DNA of 64,000 bases, from positions 9,935-73,934 of the forward strand of contig JACJXF010000012.1 in NCBI GenBank assembly GCA_020636775.1, read 5' to 3'. Position 1 is the first letter of the stretch, and each line of letters begins with the position of its first letter. Source of the stretch: Bacteroidales bacterium (lineage in GTDB: Bacteria; Bacteroidota; Bacteroidia; Bacteroidales; GCA-2748055). Below, one piece after another: positions 17,080 through 28,500 of the stretch. The translations under genes were made by a program, and so were the position numbers. The notes beneath the pieces are model-generated. The model was not told where the DNA came from. It did no database searches and saw only the letters and a program-made list of their open reading frames with translations.

Positions 17080-19281
17080 ATGAAGAAATCATTTAAGCTG
17101 CTGGTTGCAGCCACGTTGGGAGCCTTTATGATATTAGGGATCTTTGGTTGTTCCAAAACACCGGAATTATACACAGACCCACCATGGCTCGGAGGATCGA
17201 ATATAGAAACCCTTAAAGCAAGAGGAAACTACAGTATCTTCCTCAAGTTAATGGATCAGGCAAATTACACTGTTCCTATTACCAAACAACTTTTCACACT
17301 TTTTGTACCGGATGATGCCGCCTTTGAGAAATACTTCCAGGAGAACGGTATAAATTCTGTTGAGGATCTTTCCAAGGATCAGTCAGTGCAATTGTTTACA
17401 CTTCACGTACTGAGAAATCCACGTTCCAGATTCCAGCTTATTTATGAATATGCCTGGTCAGAACTTCAGGGTCCTGATGGGGAATATGCTTCTCTTTTCA
17501 TGAGAAAAGAAGTTCCAAGCGTTTCTGCTCCTTATACAGAATTTGTAAAATATTCTCCTGCAAACAGAATAGGGCAGACGCTTAAGATTTATACCGACAA
17601 TAAGTTTGTTCCCCTTTTCACAACCGACTGGTTTGAAGATTACGGAGGTGCTCTCGATGGATCTGATTATACTTTCATGTATCCCAATAGCCAGTGGGGA
17701 GGAAATATGAACTGGCACAGTTCCATGGTTATTGACGATCCTCTATTCCCCGGAGAAAAAGAAGTTCGTACTGCCAGCGGTTTTATTTACTTCCTGGATA
17801 AGGTAATACCTCCAATGCCCAGCATTGAAGAATATCTGAAGACTAATCCTGATAAATTCGGATTGTATTATGATCTGATGCAGAGATTTGCAAATTATAT
17901 AAATCCAAGGACAAATGAGCTTAAGGAACAGGAATACAAAAAATCATATAATGATGTTTCTAATATAGCTGAAGAAAGGGGTACATCAACCAATACCGCT
18001 GTTCCTCCTCAGAATATGTTTACAGGATTCATTCCATCGAATGATGTATTGCAGGCCTACCTCGACAAATTCATTCCGCTTTATTATCCCAGTGTGGACA
18101 GTCTGCCGAAGGTTACCTTATATTATATACTTCAGTCGCAGATATCTGCTTCACTGGCGCTGATATCTAAATTGCAGCACGGATTCTTTAATTCATTTGG
18201 AGATGCTCTTGTTGTGACAAAGTCTGATATTAAAGACTCTTATATGTGTAGTAATGGAGTTGTTTATGAAATGAACAAGGTACTGGAACCCAATGTATTC
18301 ACAACGGTGCCCGGAGAGCTCTTCTTTAACAGCAACTACTCAACCTTCCTGTATGCACTGCAGACTGCGAACATGCTGACCGGATTATCTTCACCGGATA
18401 ATGATGTTACATTGTTTGCGCCCACCAATGCAACTATTGAAGCTTATAATATACGCTACGATAAGGATAGATTACAGATGCAGTGGCGAGGAGCCGATGG
18501 GATATGGAAAGCCATGAGAGCTACGGATCTGACAGATTTTGTACAGGACCACATATATTATGGTATTCTGGATGATTTTACAGGTGAAGGTTACATAAAG
18601 ATGAGCTCCGGTAATTTTATTCATTATAATAATGGCGTTTTTGAAGGCGCTGAAAATCAAATGCTTGGAGACAATCTTAGCATTGAAGCCACTTCTGTTA
18701 ATGATAAAAACGGAATACTTTATAAGGTTTCGAATCCAATTAAATCATATGTTTTGATGGGCTCTATACTCATGAACGATCCCGATCTGTCGACATTTGC
18801 TGATTTGATGACGAAAACCAAACTTCTGGCCATGAAACCTGATTCTTATCTGAAAATGCAGGTGCCTTTCATTTCTTTCCTGTCTCAGACATCCTTCTGG
18901 ACCGGTTTATTTCCTACTAATGCAGCTATGGCCCAGGCCCAGCTTGACGGATTAATTCCTCCGCTCGATACAATTGCAGATGGAAGCGTAAACAAAGACC
19001 AGTCAAAAAATATAGCTTTGAAAGATTTCCTTCTGTATCATTTTATAAGGAATTATGCTGTTTTTGACGACGGTGAACTAAGTGGACCACTTCCTTCCAA
19101 CAGGAGTTATGTTGATCCGTTATTAGGCACACTTTATTCAACCATGACCATAACAAACAATGTTAACAATCTGTCAATTACGGATCTGAGTGGTCAGACA
19201 GTTGTTGTTGATCATGCTAATGCAGATATTCTTGTCAGGCAAGGGGTTGTGCATAAGATCGATAAAGTTCTAAAATATTAG
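17080..19281 (+). CDS. Lipoprotein with four fasciclin (FAS1) domains
   Basis: A 733-residue protein with a lipoprotein signal peptide (hydrophobic residues 8-22, lipobox LGIFGC with Cys24). Four FAS1-like units can be traced by their closing helix-strand motifs: FLDKVIPP (~250), YEMNKVLEP (~400), YKVSNPI (~555) and HKIDKVLKY at the C terminus. Each is preceded by an F(V/A/P)P-(D/T/S)-(D/N) opener (LFVPDDAAFEKYF, FIPSNDVLQAYL, LFAPTNATIEAYN, LFPTNAAMAQAQL). FAS1 domains mediate adhesion or ligand binding at cell surfaces. The gene is first in a co-directional block, 27 bases before SusC, which suggests a surface accessory of the SusCD transporter. The substrate is unknown and no catalytic residues were recognised. 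Confidence 0.87.
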   Translation: MKKSFKLLVAATLGAFMILGIFGCSKTPELYTDPPWLGGSNIETLKARGNYSIFLKLMDQANYTVPITKQLFTLFVPDDAAFEKYFQENGINSVEDLSKDQSVQLFTLHVLRNPRSRFQLIYEYAWSELQGPDGEYASLFMRKEVPSVSAPYTEFVKYSPANRIGQTLKIYTDNKFVPLFTTDWFEDYGGALDGSDYTFMYPNSQWGGNMNWHSSMVIDDPLFPGEKEVRTASGFIYFLDKVIPPMPSIEEYLKTNPDKFGLYYDLMQRFANYINPRTNELKEQEYKKSYNDVSNIAEERGTSTNTAVPPQNMFTGFIPSNDVLQAYLDKFIPLYYPSVDSLPKVTLYYILQSQISASLALISKLQHGFFNSFGDALVVTKSDIKDSYMCSNGVVYEMNKVLEPNVFTTVPGELFFNSNYSTFLYALQTANMLTGLSSPDNDVTLFAPTNATIEAYNIRYDKDRLQMQWRGADGIWKAMRATDLTDFVQDHIYYGILDDFTGEGYIKMSSGNFIHYNNGVFEGAENQMLGDNLSIEATSVNDKNGILYKVSNPIKSYVLMGSILMNDPDLSTFADLMTKTKLLAMKPDSYLKMQVPFISFLSQTSFWTGLFPTNAAMAQAQLDGLIPPLDTIADGSVNKDQSKNIALKDFLLYHFIRNYAVFDDGELSGPLPSNRSYVDPLLGTLYSTMTITNNVNNLSITDLSGQTVVVDHANADILVRQGVVHKIDKVLKY

Positions 19282-19308
19282 TAATTAAAAAATCTAATTT
19301 GACCTATT

Positions 19309-22300
19309 ATGAAAAAACTCATTTTACTTTCAGGATTACTAATATTATTGCTCTCGGGTTTTAGTAATGCTTTTGGTCAGTCCGTGATTATTAAAGGAAA
19401 AGTCACAGATGTCCAAACCCTGGAACCATTGATGTCTGTTAACATTGTTGAGATCGATAAAAACGGTCGTTTTGTTGCCGGTACCGTTTCCGATTATAAT
19501 GGTAACTATGTTTTTCGTGTAACCAACAAGGAAAATCCTATTCAGGTATCTTTTATTGGTTATGAGAAACAATCCTTTATGATTGGTGACAGAACTCAGA
19601 TCGATATCGCTTTGAAATCTGAATCAACTGCTCTCGACGAACTTGTTATCGTTGGTGCCAAGATGGGTAACGATGGATACACTAATATCCGTGACCGGGC
19701 TACAGCAGTAGCACGTATCGAACTCTCGGATATGAAGTCGGTTATGTCTACCAGCGTTGAAGACATGCTTCAGGGTCGAATGGGTAACGTTGATATTTCA
19801 TCAGTGTCCGGTGACCCGGGTGCCGGTTTGAATATCCGTATCCGTGGAACAGCTTCACTTAATGCCAGGAATAACCCATTGATCGTTATTAATGGTATCC
19901 CATACGATGCTACCATTGATGAGAACTTTGATTTTGGCAGTGCCGATATCGAAAAGTTTGGTAACCTGATTGACGTATCTCCTGAAGATATCGAATCCAT
20001 TGAGGTACTCAAGGATGCAGCTTCAACTGCTGCATGGGGATCCAGAGCGTCGAACGGAGTTCTCATGATCAAAACCAAGCGTGGTACAAAATCAAAACCA
20101 ATTTTTGAATACACCTTTAAAACTTCCCTTTCATATGAGCCGGACCCGATTCCTATGCTTGATGGAGCTGGATATGCACGTCTCATTACTGAGGAACATT
20201 ATAACGTTGACAGAAACGTATTCTTTAATAATGAAATTGCCTTTGATCCGGAATGGGAAAATTATAATAACTATTCCCAGAATACGAACTGGGTGAAAGA
20301 AATTACCCAGGTTGGGGCGACTCAGCAGCACGACTTTTCAGTGCGTGGAGGAGGGGATAAATCAAGATATAATATGTCGGTAGGTTTTCAGGATGAAGGT
20401 GGTACAACCATTGGAAACGACCTGAAAAAACTGAATCTCCGTACTTCTCTCGACTATGATTTGTCCTCCAAATTGCAGTTTAAAACGGATATTATGTATA
20501 CCCGTTACGATCAGACAAATACATATGACCTTGAAGATCCTGAATTCGGAAATAAATTGGTTCGTTCAATTGCATATCGCAAAATGCCTAACATTTCCAT
20601 CTTCGATAGGGATACCAATAACATTTCCTATGGCGATTATTATACTCCCTCATCAACTTTACAGGGAAGTGCCAGGGATATGTATAATCCTGTTGCCTTT
20701 GCTAATCTTGGTCAGCAAGGCAGGGTTAAGGATAATGCCAGAGCTCTTGCTACCCTTCGATATATGATAACTCCCAGGGTTGTTCTTACCTCTACGGTTA
20801 CTCTGGATATCTTTGATAATAAGATTTCAAAGTTTCTTCCTTTTAAAGCTTTGGGATCCTATGACGACGATATTACCAATAAAGCAAGTAACGAGTTCAC
20901 CAAAAAGAGTTCTATTTATACCATTAACCAGTTGATTTACCGTCCAAACGTTGGTGATAATCATGATCTTTCATTTCTTGGACAGTTTGATACTGAAGAA
21001 ACCATTCAGAGATATTATAAGGTGGAAACAAATCAGTCGGCTTCTTCATTCCTGACCCAGCCGGTTGGTGATCTCCCCCTTTCTTATATGAATGCAGATT
21101 ATACCAAGTATCGTTCCATGGGTCTTTATATTGCCGGTACCTATAAATTTAAAGATAAATATATTTTAATGGTAGGTGCCAAATATGAAGGTAACTCAAA
21201 ATTCAGTAAGGAAAGCCGCTGGGGATTGTTCCCAACACTTTCAGCTGCATGGCGTATTTCTGAAGAAAACTTTATGAGTAACCTGAGTTTCGTCGACGAT
21301 CTTAAACTACGTGTTAGCTGGGGTCAGTCTGGTAACTCACCTGATGGACAGTATTTATACTTTAATACTTACACTGCCGGTTCAGGCTACTCTTACATGG
21401 ATATGCAGGGTGTTAAACCAAACGGTCTTGAGCTTACCAGCTTAAAATGGGAAACCATTGAGCAGATAAACCCGGGTATTTCCTTCTTCGGTTTTAATAA
21501 CCGCATGAATGTTGAGATTGACTATTACAACAAGAAGACCACTAATCTGTACCTCAAAGATTCAGGGATACCTAGTCAAACAGGTTTTGGAAGTCTGAAC
21601 AGGAATGATGGTGAAATGACCAACAAAGGGGGAGAATTCATGATTGACTACACCTTTGTTAAACGTAAAGATTTCTCTTTGAATTTCAATCTGAACCTTT
21701 CACGTAACCGTAACGTTGTATTGCGTCTGCCTGATAACTATGCTCTTACCTATGGTAACATGCTGGAAAACGGAAACTATAAAATAAGTATTCAGCCTGG
21801 TCAGGCTCTCGGAGGATTTTTTGGATACAAATATTTGGGCGTTTACCCAACAGATGCTGATGCTATTGTTCGTGATAAGGATGGTAATCCTGTTTATGGA
21901 ATCAATAAGGACATGCCTCTTGATATGATTATGGGTGTTTCCAGTGGCTATGTATTTGAAGGTGGTGATGCCCGTTACCAGGATGTTAACAATGATGGTG
22001 AAATAAATGAACTGGATATTGTTTACCTGGGAGACCTTAACCCGCAATATCTTGGTGGTTCAGGATTCAAGGTGCAGTATAAAAATTTCATTGTAAACAC
22101 CTTCTTCTATTTCAAAGTAGGTCAGAAAATTATTAATCAGACCCGCATTGATACTGAGAAAATGTATAACTACGATAACCAGAGTATTGCTACCAACTGG
22201 CGCTGGAGAAGGGAAGGAGATATAACCAGCGTGCCCCGCGCTCTTTATTCAAAAGGGTATAACTGGCTTGGATCTGATCGTTTTGTTGAAGACGGATCCT

Positions 22301-22536
22301 ACCTTCGTCTGAAGACACTTTCATTGAGCTATGTTGTAAATCCTGATTTTTTAAAGAAGATGAAAATTAAGGAAATGAGAGTATACGGTACCGCTTACAA
22401 CCTTTACACCTGGACAAACTATTCCGGTCAGGATCCCGATGTGGCTCCTCCCTCTAAACCCGATGTATTGCCCAAAGATTACAGCAGAACGCCGCCGAGC
22501 AAGAGGTTTATGTTAGGTGTAAACATTAAATTTTAA
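19309..22536 (+). CDS. SusC/RagA family TonB-linked outer-membrane transporter (first copy)
   Basis: A 1075-residue TonB-dependent SusC-type porin. It has a signal peptide (1-24), a carboxypeptidase-regulatory-like domain (~27-105), a TonB-box-like DELVIVGA (110-117), a plug with the SusC signature SVEDMLQGRMGNVDISS (~149-165) and IRIRGTASL, and VLKDAASTAAWGSRASNGV (~230-248). A 22-strand barrel follows, ending MLGVNIKF. SusC proteins import ligands captured by the partner SusD lipoprotein, using energy from TonB-ExbBD. SusD follows 17 bases later, so the two are co-transcribed. Barrel sequence alone does not reveal the substrate, and no glycoside hydrolase or peptidase sits in the block. Confidence 0.96.
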   Translation: MKKLILLSGLLILLLSGFSNAFGQSVIIKGKVTDVQTLEPLMSVNIVEIDKNGRFVAGTVSDYNGNYVFRVTNKENPIQVSFIGYEKQSFMIGDRTQIDIALKSESTALDELVIVGAKMGNDGYTNIRDRATAVARIELSDMKSVMSTSVEDMLQGRMGNVDISSVSGDPGAGLNIRIRGTASLNARNNPLIVINGIPYDATIDENFDFGSADIEKFGNLIDVSPEDIESIEVLKDAASTAAWGSRASNGVLMIKTKRGTKSKPIFEYTFKTSLSYEPDPIPMLDGAGYARLITEEHYNVDRNVFFNNEIAFDPEWENYNNYSQNTNWVKEITQVGATQQHDFSVRGGGDKSRYNMSVGFQDEGGTTIGNDLKKLNLRTSLDYDLSSKLQFKTDIMYTRYDQTNTYDLEDPEFGNKLVRSIAYRKMPNISIFDRDTNNISYGDYYTPSSTLQGSARDMYNPVAFANLGQQGRVKDNARALATLRYMITPRVVLTSTVTLDIFDNKISKFLPFKALGSYDDDITNKASNEFTKKSSIYTINQLIYRPNVGDNHDLSFLGQFDTEETIQRYYKVETNQSASSFLTQPVGDLPLSYMNADYTKYRSMGLYIAGTYKFKDKYILMVGAKYEGNSKFSKESRWGLFPTLSAAWRISEENFMSNLSFVDDLKLRVSWGQSGNSPDGQYLYFNTYTAGSGYSYMDMQGVKPNGLELTSLKWETIEQINPGISFFGFNNRMNVEIDYYNKKTTNLYLKDSGIPSQTGFGSLNRNDGEMTNKGGEFMIDYTFVKRKDFSLNFNLNLSRNRNVVLRLPDNYALTYGNMLENGNYKISIQPGQALGGFFGYKYLGVYPTDADAIVRDKDGNPVYGINKDMPLDMIMGVSSGYVFEGGDARYQDVNNDGEINELDIVYLGDLNPQYLGGSGFKVQYKNFIVNTFFYFKVGQKIINQTRIDTEKMYNYDNQSIATNWRWRREGDITSVPRALYSKGYNWLGSDRFVEDGSYLRLKTLSLSYVVNPDFLKKMKIKEMRVYGTAYNLYTWTNYSGQDPDVAPPSKPDVLPKDYSRTPPSKRFMLGVNIKF

Positions 22537-22553
22537 TTTTAAACTTTATTAAA

Positions 22554-24011
22554 ATGGAAAAATTCCGCATAAAAAGTCCGGTAAGCTACATTATATTTTT
22601 CATCCTTATTCTATTTACTTCATGTAGCAACTGGTTGTCCATTGCACCTGAAAATGACCTTATAAAGGAGAAATTCTGGACCAAGAAAGCCGATATCGAC
22701 GGAGCTCTTGCAGCAACCTATGATGCCTTCAGAGGTGCAAACCTGCAGTCGCTGATATTTGGTGAAGTAAGAGCAGATATGGCTCAGTTTTCAGCTACCA
22801 ATTTCTACGATTATACCAAAATCGCCAGTAGTGATATAAGCCCTACAAACGGTGCAATTAATTGGGGTAATTACTATTCTGCTATTAACCTGGCTAATAC
22901 TCTTATGTTCTATTCAAAAGACGTACTGGCAAAGGATGAAGCCTACACACCCAGAATGGCAGATGCTGTTGAAGCAGAAGCATTGTTTATTCGTTCTATA
23001 TCCTTCTTTTATCTGGTCAGGATTTGGAAAGATGTTCCTCTGGTTCTTGAGCCTTCCATCTCAGATACTTCAAATCTGTTTATTGGAAAAAGCAGTGAGC
23101 AGGTGATTATTAAACAGATTATTGCGGATTTGCTCAAGGCAAAAGACCTTGCCTATACCACTGAATTCCAGGGTACTGATGCATTTTATGGCAGAGCAAA
23201 TAAATACGCAATAATGAGTCTGCTGGCTGATGTGTATTTGTGGAATCAGCAATATCAGAAGTGTATGGATTATTGCGATTCAGTGACTAATTCCGGTTTA
23301 TACTCACTTGAACCCCTTACTACATGGTTTAATATTTATAACCCGGGTAATTCGCCACTTGAAAGCATCTTCGAAATTCAGTTTAATGATAACCTGGATT
23401 CACAGGAAAACCCTATCTATTACAATTTAATTCCTGTTACCGGAAATCCTCAGATGACTATAACCAAAAACGTTGTTGTTCTCTTTAACGATCCGGAAGA
23501 CATCAGGATAAGCGGAGGTCGTGGTCCTATCTGGAAATATGTTGGGAAGGATAACCTGAGTACCGTTACCCGGTCCTCAAATGAGCGGGATGCGAACTGG
23601 ATTCTTTACCGTTACGCTGATATTTTACTTATGAAAGCTGAGGCTGCAGTTGAATTAAATAATCTTCCTCTGGCAAACTCCCTTGTAAGACAAACTATTG
23701 AAAGAGCCGGCCTTGCCTTTGCAGATGTAACAGATCAGGATATTCTCAGAGAAGTGGTAAGGGATGAAAGGGGAAGAGAATTTATGTTTGAAGGGAAACG
23801 TTGGTTTGATTTGCTGCGTGCAGCCAAACGGAATAATTTCGAGAAGAAAAGTATTTTGATCGATATGATCCTTTCTGGTGCTGCCAATGTTCAGCAAAGA
23901 GCTATTCTGGCCACGAAAGTGAATGATACTATGAGTTATTATCTACCTATACCTCAGCGCGACATTGACTATAACCAGAATCTGGTTCAGAATCCATATT
24001 ATAGCAGGTAA
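22554..24011 (+). CDS. SusD/RagB family surface lipoprotein (first copy)
   Basis: A 485-residue SusD-type nutrient-binding lipoprotein. It has a lipobox at LFTSC (Cys24), a TPR-like helical scaffold (RANLANTL-type helices, ~75-250) and the family C-terminal block REFMFEGKRWFDLLRAAKR (~409-427) and YYLPIPQRDIDYNQNLVQNP near the end. SusD acts as a hinged lid on the extracellular face of its SusC partner. It lies between SusC 1 (17 bases upstream) and the second FAS1 lipoprotein (21 bases downstream). The ligand is unknown; the family covers glycans, peptides and other nutrients. Confidence 0.95.
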   Translation: MEKFRIKSPVSYIIFFILILFTSCSNWLSIAPENDLIKEKFWTKKADIDGALAATYDAFRGANLQSLIFGEVRADMAQFSATNFYDYTKIASSDISPTNGAINWGNYYSAINLANTLMFYSKDVLAKDEAYTPRMADAVEAEALFIRSISFFYLVRIWKDVPLVLEPSISDTSNLFIGKSSEQVIIKQIIADLLKAKDLAYTTEFQGTDAFYGRANKYAIMSLLADVYLWNQQYQKCMDYCDSVTNSGLYSLEPLTTWFNIYNPGNSPLESIFEIQFNDNLDSQENPIYYNLIPVTGNPQMTITKNVVVLFNDPEDIRISGGRGPIWKYVGKDNLSTVTRSSNERDANWILYRYADILLMKAEAAVELNNLPLANSLVRQTIERAGLAFADVTDQDILREVVRDERGREFMFEGKRWFDLLRAAKRNNFEKKSILIDMILSGAANVQQRAILATKVNDTMSYYLPIPQRDIDYNQNLVQNPYYSR

Positions 24012-24032
24012 AATATTCAAAAAGAGACAGAT

Positions 24033-25514
24033 ATGAAAAAATTTGCATCAAGATTATTTACAGGAAGTGGTAAGCTATTGATTCTTTCACTATTCCTGTT
24101 CGGTTGCAATCAGGATCCGATATTATGGAAAGTAACCTCCGATCAACAGGTAATTTCTGATTATGTAGCGAGTAATGATGAATATTCGGAATTCTCAAAA
24201 CTGATTGAAGTTGCTAACCTGAATGGATTGCTGAGTGTGCGTGGTCCGTTTACTTTGCTCCTTCCTACGAATGACGTAATGGAAGAATATTACAAATCTA
24301 AGGGCGTTAGCTCATATGAACAACTCGATGCTAAAACAATCAAGGATTTGGTTTATAATCACCTGATTATAAGTGAAGTTCATACAAGTGATATTGGTCT
24401 TGGTGCAATCCGGGATACCAACGCACTGGGTGACTACTTGTCTTCAGAATTTGAAGGTTCGGACATAATCATTAATAAGTCAAGTAAAATTACCAAAAGG
24501 GATATTCAGGCCGCTAATGGTGTCATTCATCTGATAGATAAGGTAATTGAACCTGTAACAAAAAGTGTTTATGAGTTACTTGCTGGTAACCCGTCATATT
24601 CTTTGTTTACCAAGGGCCTGGATCGTACCGGTTTAAAAGATACTCTGAATACAATTTCGTTTCCTTATGGAAAGAAAATTGCACGTAACCGTTTCACTGT
24701 ACTTGCTGTTCCTGATACCATTTACAACCGTTATGGAATAACCAACATCGATGAACTGGTGGCATATTTTACCAGTGCTCCCGATTCTGTTACTTTCCTC
24801 AATAATGGATTCTACAGGTATATGGAATATCATTGTTTAGGTGGTGCATTTTATCTTGATAATCTGGAAACAAAAAATTATCCGACTTTGTCAAATGATA
24901 ATAATGTGTCATTTAAAATTGATGATGCCTATCGTATTAATAATGACGCATCAACCGGAGTATATACAAGCTTTATTATTGACGCATCCAATAACCCATG
25001 CAAAAACGGAACCTATCATACAATCAATGATCTTCTTCCGGTTATACTACCGTCTCCGGCAGTTATTGTATTTGAAACCACCGATTATTTTGACCTTAAG
25101 CAAGGTGACTATTTTGGAAAGTTCTATATGAGATGGTTTGATGGTCAAAATACTTTTGCCAAAATAAAGTGGGAGGGTGATTATCTTTTGTACTATTTTA
25201 AAGATCATGACACAGGGAAACTGCTTAATGACGATTGTCTGAGTATGAGCGGTTGGTGGTGGTGTCAGGTTACTACTCCAAAAATAATGAAAGGAAAATA
25301 CAAGGTCACTTCAAACCTTTGGGGTGGGCAGACTACTTATGCTGTCTATATTGATGGAGTAAAAACCGCTATTGTTAATAAAAGCGATCCTGCAGAATCG
25401 ACAAGCTGGGGTGAATTTGTCTGGAATAATACTGAAGAACACACAATTAAGGTTGTAACCCTTGAATCCGGACTTCTTTTCTGGGATACCATAATCTTTA
25501 CTCCAATAAACTAA
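24033..25514 (+). CDS. FAS1 lipoprotein with a C-terminal beta-sandwich domain
   Basis: A 493-residue lipoprotein (lipobox LFLFGC, Cys25). Two FAS1-like domains are seen: ~residues 40-175, ending VIHLIDKVIEP, and ~180-345, ending TYHTINDLLPVI. They are followed by an unrelated ~150-residue aromatic-rich module (~350-493) with many Trp/Tyr (MSGWWWCQVTTP, YKVTSNLWGGQTTYAVYID, LLFWDTIIFTP). This tail looks like a carbohydrate-binding or jelly-roll beta-sandwich, but no specific family was recognised. It occupies the same position relative to the second SusC as the four-domain FAS1 protein does to the first, so the block seems to be a duplicated FAS1-SusC-SusD module whose FAS1 components have diverged. 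Confidence 0.83.
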   Translation: MKKFASRLFTGSGKLLILSLFLFGCNQDPILWKVTSDQQVISDYVASNDEYSEFSKLIEVANLNGLLSVRGPFTLLLPTNDVMEEYYKSKGVSSYEQLDAKTIKDLVYNHLIISEVHTSDIGLGAIRDTNALGDYLSSEFEGSDIIINKSSKITKRDIQAANGVIHLIDKVIEPVTKSVYELLAGNPSYSLFTKGLDRTGLKDTLNTISFPYGKKIARNRFTVLAVPDTIYNRYGITNIDELVAYFTSAPDSVTFLNNGFYRYMEYHCLGGAFYLDNLETKNYPTLSNDNNVSFKIDDAYRINNDASTGVYTSFIIDASNNPCKNGTYHTINDLLPVILPSPAVIVFETTDYFDLKQGDYFGKFYMRWFDGQNTFAKIKWEGDYLLYYFKDHDTGKLLNDDCLSMSGWWWCQVTTPKIMKGKYKVTSNLWGGQTTYAVYIDGVKTAIVNKSDPAESTSWGEFVWNNTEEHTIKVVTLESGLLFWDTIIFTPIN

Positions 25515-25548
25515 CTATTACTGTACACTAATTAAATACAGCATTGAA

Positions 25549-28500
25549 ATGACAAAACGATTCACATATTTGACCTGTTTATCACTACTTCTTTTCATTG
25601 GCGTTACTCTTATTCCTCAGACTCTGAGGGCTCAGACTGACGAAATAACGATTAAGGGTGTGGTATCCGAATCAGGAACCGGACTGCCTATAGAGCAGGT
25701 TTCAATATCGGTCAGCTCAACAGGGGTTTCCGCCTCAACAGATTCTACCGGAGCTTTTAGTATAGTTGTGCCGAATCTGCAGGCAGAATTAATTGTTGAC
25801 CTGCCTGGATACAATAAAAGGAATGTTTATCTGAATGGCAGAGATTTTATAAATATATCAATTGTATCTGATAAATACAGGTCCTTTGATAACGCTTACA
25901 ACAAGCCTCTTGGAACCGGTGTTCTGAAGGATGTAACATATCCTCTTACTGCTCTTACTGCTGAGGATATAAGCCTTAGTAAAGCTGCCTCATTTGATCA
26001 GGTGCTTCAGGGGAGAGTTCCGGGATTGTCTGTTATTCAGCAATCCGGAATGCCGGGAAGCAGAACATACATGAATATTCGTGGCTTTTCATCCCTGTAT
26101 GCCAATAACGAGCCACTGCTCTTTATTGATGGAATGATACATGATTATTCCTACGCCAGCCGAAGTCTGATGGAAGGATTTTCCATGAACCCCTTTGATA
26201 TAGTTGACATTGACGATATCGCTGATATTACTGTTCTCAAAGACGGACAGTCATATCTGGGTGCTGCTGGTTCAAACGGTGTTATCAATGTTAACACTGA
26301 ACAAAAAAGTGAAACCAGTACGGTTATTAAATTTTCAACCTATCGCGGTATTTCTTTTGTGCCAACCAAACAGGACGTTCTGGATCCCGATCAGTTCAGA
26401 TCCTATTTCACGGATGTTTTTAATACCGTAAGTCCTTCTCCTGGTGATATTAACAGCCTGTATCCCTGGCTAAACGGAAACAGCGGTGCAGATTATTATA
26501 AATACAACAATAACACCAACTGGCAGGACGAAATATTTAAACCGGCTTCCCTTTCAAAGTACCACTTCTTTCTGAAGGGGGGAGATGATATTGCAACCTA
26601 TAATATCTCAACCGGCTTCCTGTCACAGAAAGCTATGTATGACGGCTCTGGTTATTCAAGGTTTAACCTGCGTATCAACGGAAAAATTAATATAACCGAC
26701 AAATTTTCGGTTACTCCAAATGCTAAATTATCCCTAGCCGACAGCTATCTGCCAAACCAGGGCTACAGCACATTTAAAAATCCAATACAATCGGCTCTCT
26801 TAATGCCACCTATTATGGCTCCTTATTCCAGGGATGCTGCAACCGGTGTTAAATTGCCCTATATTGATGATACAGGTATATTCGATGTAAGTAACCCTGT
26901 GGCAATTGTTAAAAATGCTGTTGGAACCGACAGAAACTACAATTTCCTCAGTTCTGTGAATGCAGCATATGCTATAACGGATAAATTAAAGATTTCAACA
27001 CTGTTAGGAATCGATTTCAATAATGCCCGGGAAAGCATATTTCTTCCAAATATTGGAATGTATCAGGTCGACTCGGCAAGCAACAGTCCTGGCGACCTTG
27101 TAAATGAGTACCGTTCCACTCAGAGCCATACAACCATTTCATATAACAGTCATACCATGAATGGCCATTCCATTGATTTTTATGGTGGATTCCGATATCT
27201 CAGAAATACCTACAAGTATGACAAAGGTATCGATCTGAATACTCCTTCTGATGACTTCAGAAGCCTTGGTCAGGGTTCTAAATACAATTACCTGAGAACT
27301 ACAACGGGCGATGATCGCGGACTTGTGTGGGTTTCCTATTTTGCCAGTGGAAAATACAATTACCAGAATAAATACTTCGCCGATGTAAATCTTTCCTACG
27401 ACGGAAATTCGGCTGTAAACGCTGACCACCGATTTAACTTTTATCCTTCTGTTGGTGCTGCATGGAGACTGTCTTCAGAAAGTTTCCTTAATCAGGCTGC
27501 ATGGCTGGAGGATCTGAAGTTAAGAGCATCCTATTCTGTTACAGGGAATATGTTCAGTTCCATCTATGATTATTCAAAACTATATTATACATCCGCCAGA
27601 ATTGATAACTATGGAGTCCTTTTCCGCGAAGCTATTCCAAACGAAAATCTGGAACTTGAAAAGAAAAATATGGTTAATGCCGGTTTGGATCTTTCTGTGG
27701 CTAAACAGGCTATTAACCTTCATGTGGACTATTATACCAGTACTGTGAATAACCTGATAGTTGAGCAGGAACTCCCCGAATCATATGGATATACCATGTA
27801 TTTCGATAATGGTGGAAAACTTTCTTCAAGTGGAATTGAGGTGGCTGCCGATGCACGAATTCAATCCGGCGACTTTGCCTGGATAATAGGAGGGACGGTA
27901 ACTCAGATGAGCACAGAGGTTAAATCTCTGGAATTTCTGAATCCTGCTGCCACCAACATTGTTACCACGATCGACGGGGCGCAGTTTGTATCTTCAGTAG
28001 GTAACCCTTTGAATTCATTTTACGGATATAAGACCGATGGTATATATCAGACCGCTGCTGAAGCTAATGCCGTTATTGGCCCGAAAGGACTTCCAATGCA
28101 GGCAGGCGACGTAAGGTTTGTTGATTCAAACGGGGATAACAAGATAAATGATGCGGACAAAACCATCATTGGTAATCCAAACCCCTCGCTTTTTGGTAGC
28201 ATTTATACTACTTTTTCCTACAAGCGATTCGATGTCTCATTACTTTTTAATTACTCCATGGGTAAGGATGCATTTAATTACCTGAGGTATAAAACCGAAT
28301 CAATGGATTCTTACGATAATCAGTCTGTAAGTGTTCTTGACCGGTGGACAGCTTCTAATCCAAGCAATACCATGCCGAGAGCTGCCTTCGGTGATCCAAC
28401 AGGTAATACAGTTTTTTCAGACAGGTGGATTGAAGATGCTTCCTTCCTCCGTTTACAAAAACTGACAATTGATTATAATCTGGCTGGTCTTCCCGGTGTT

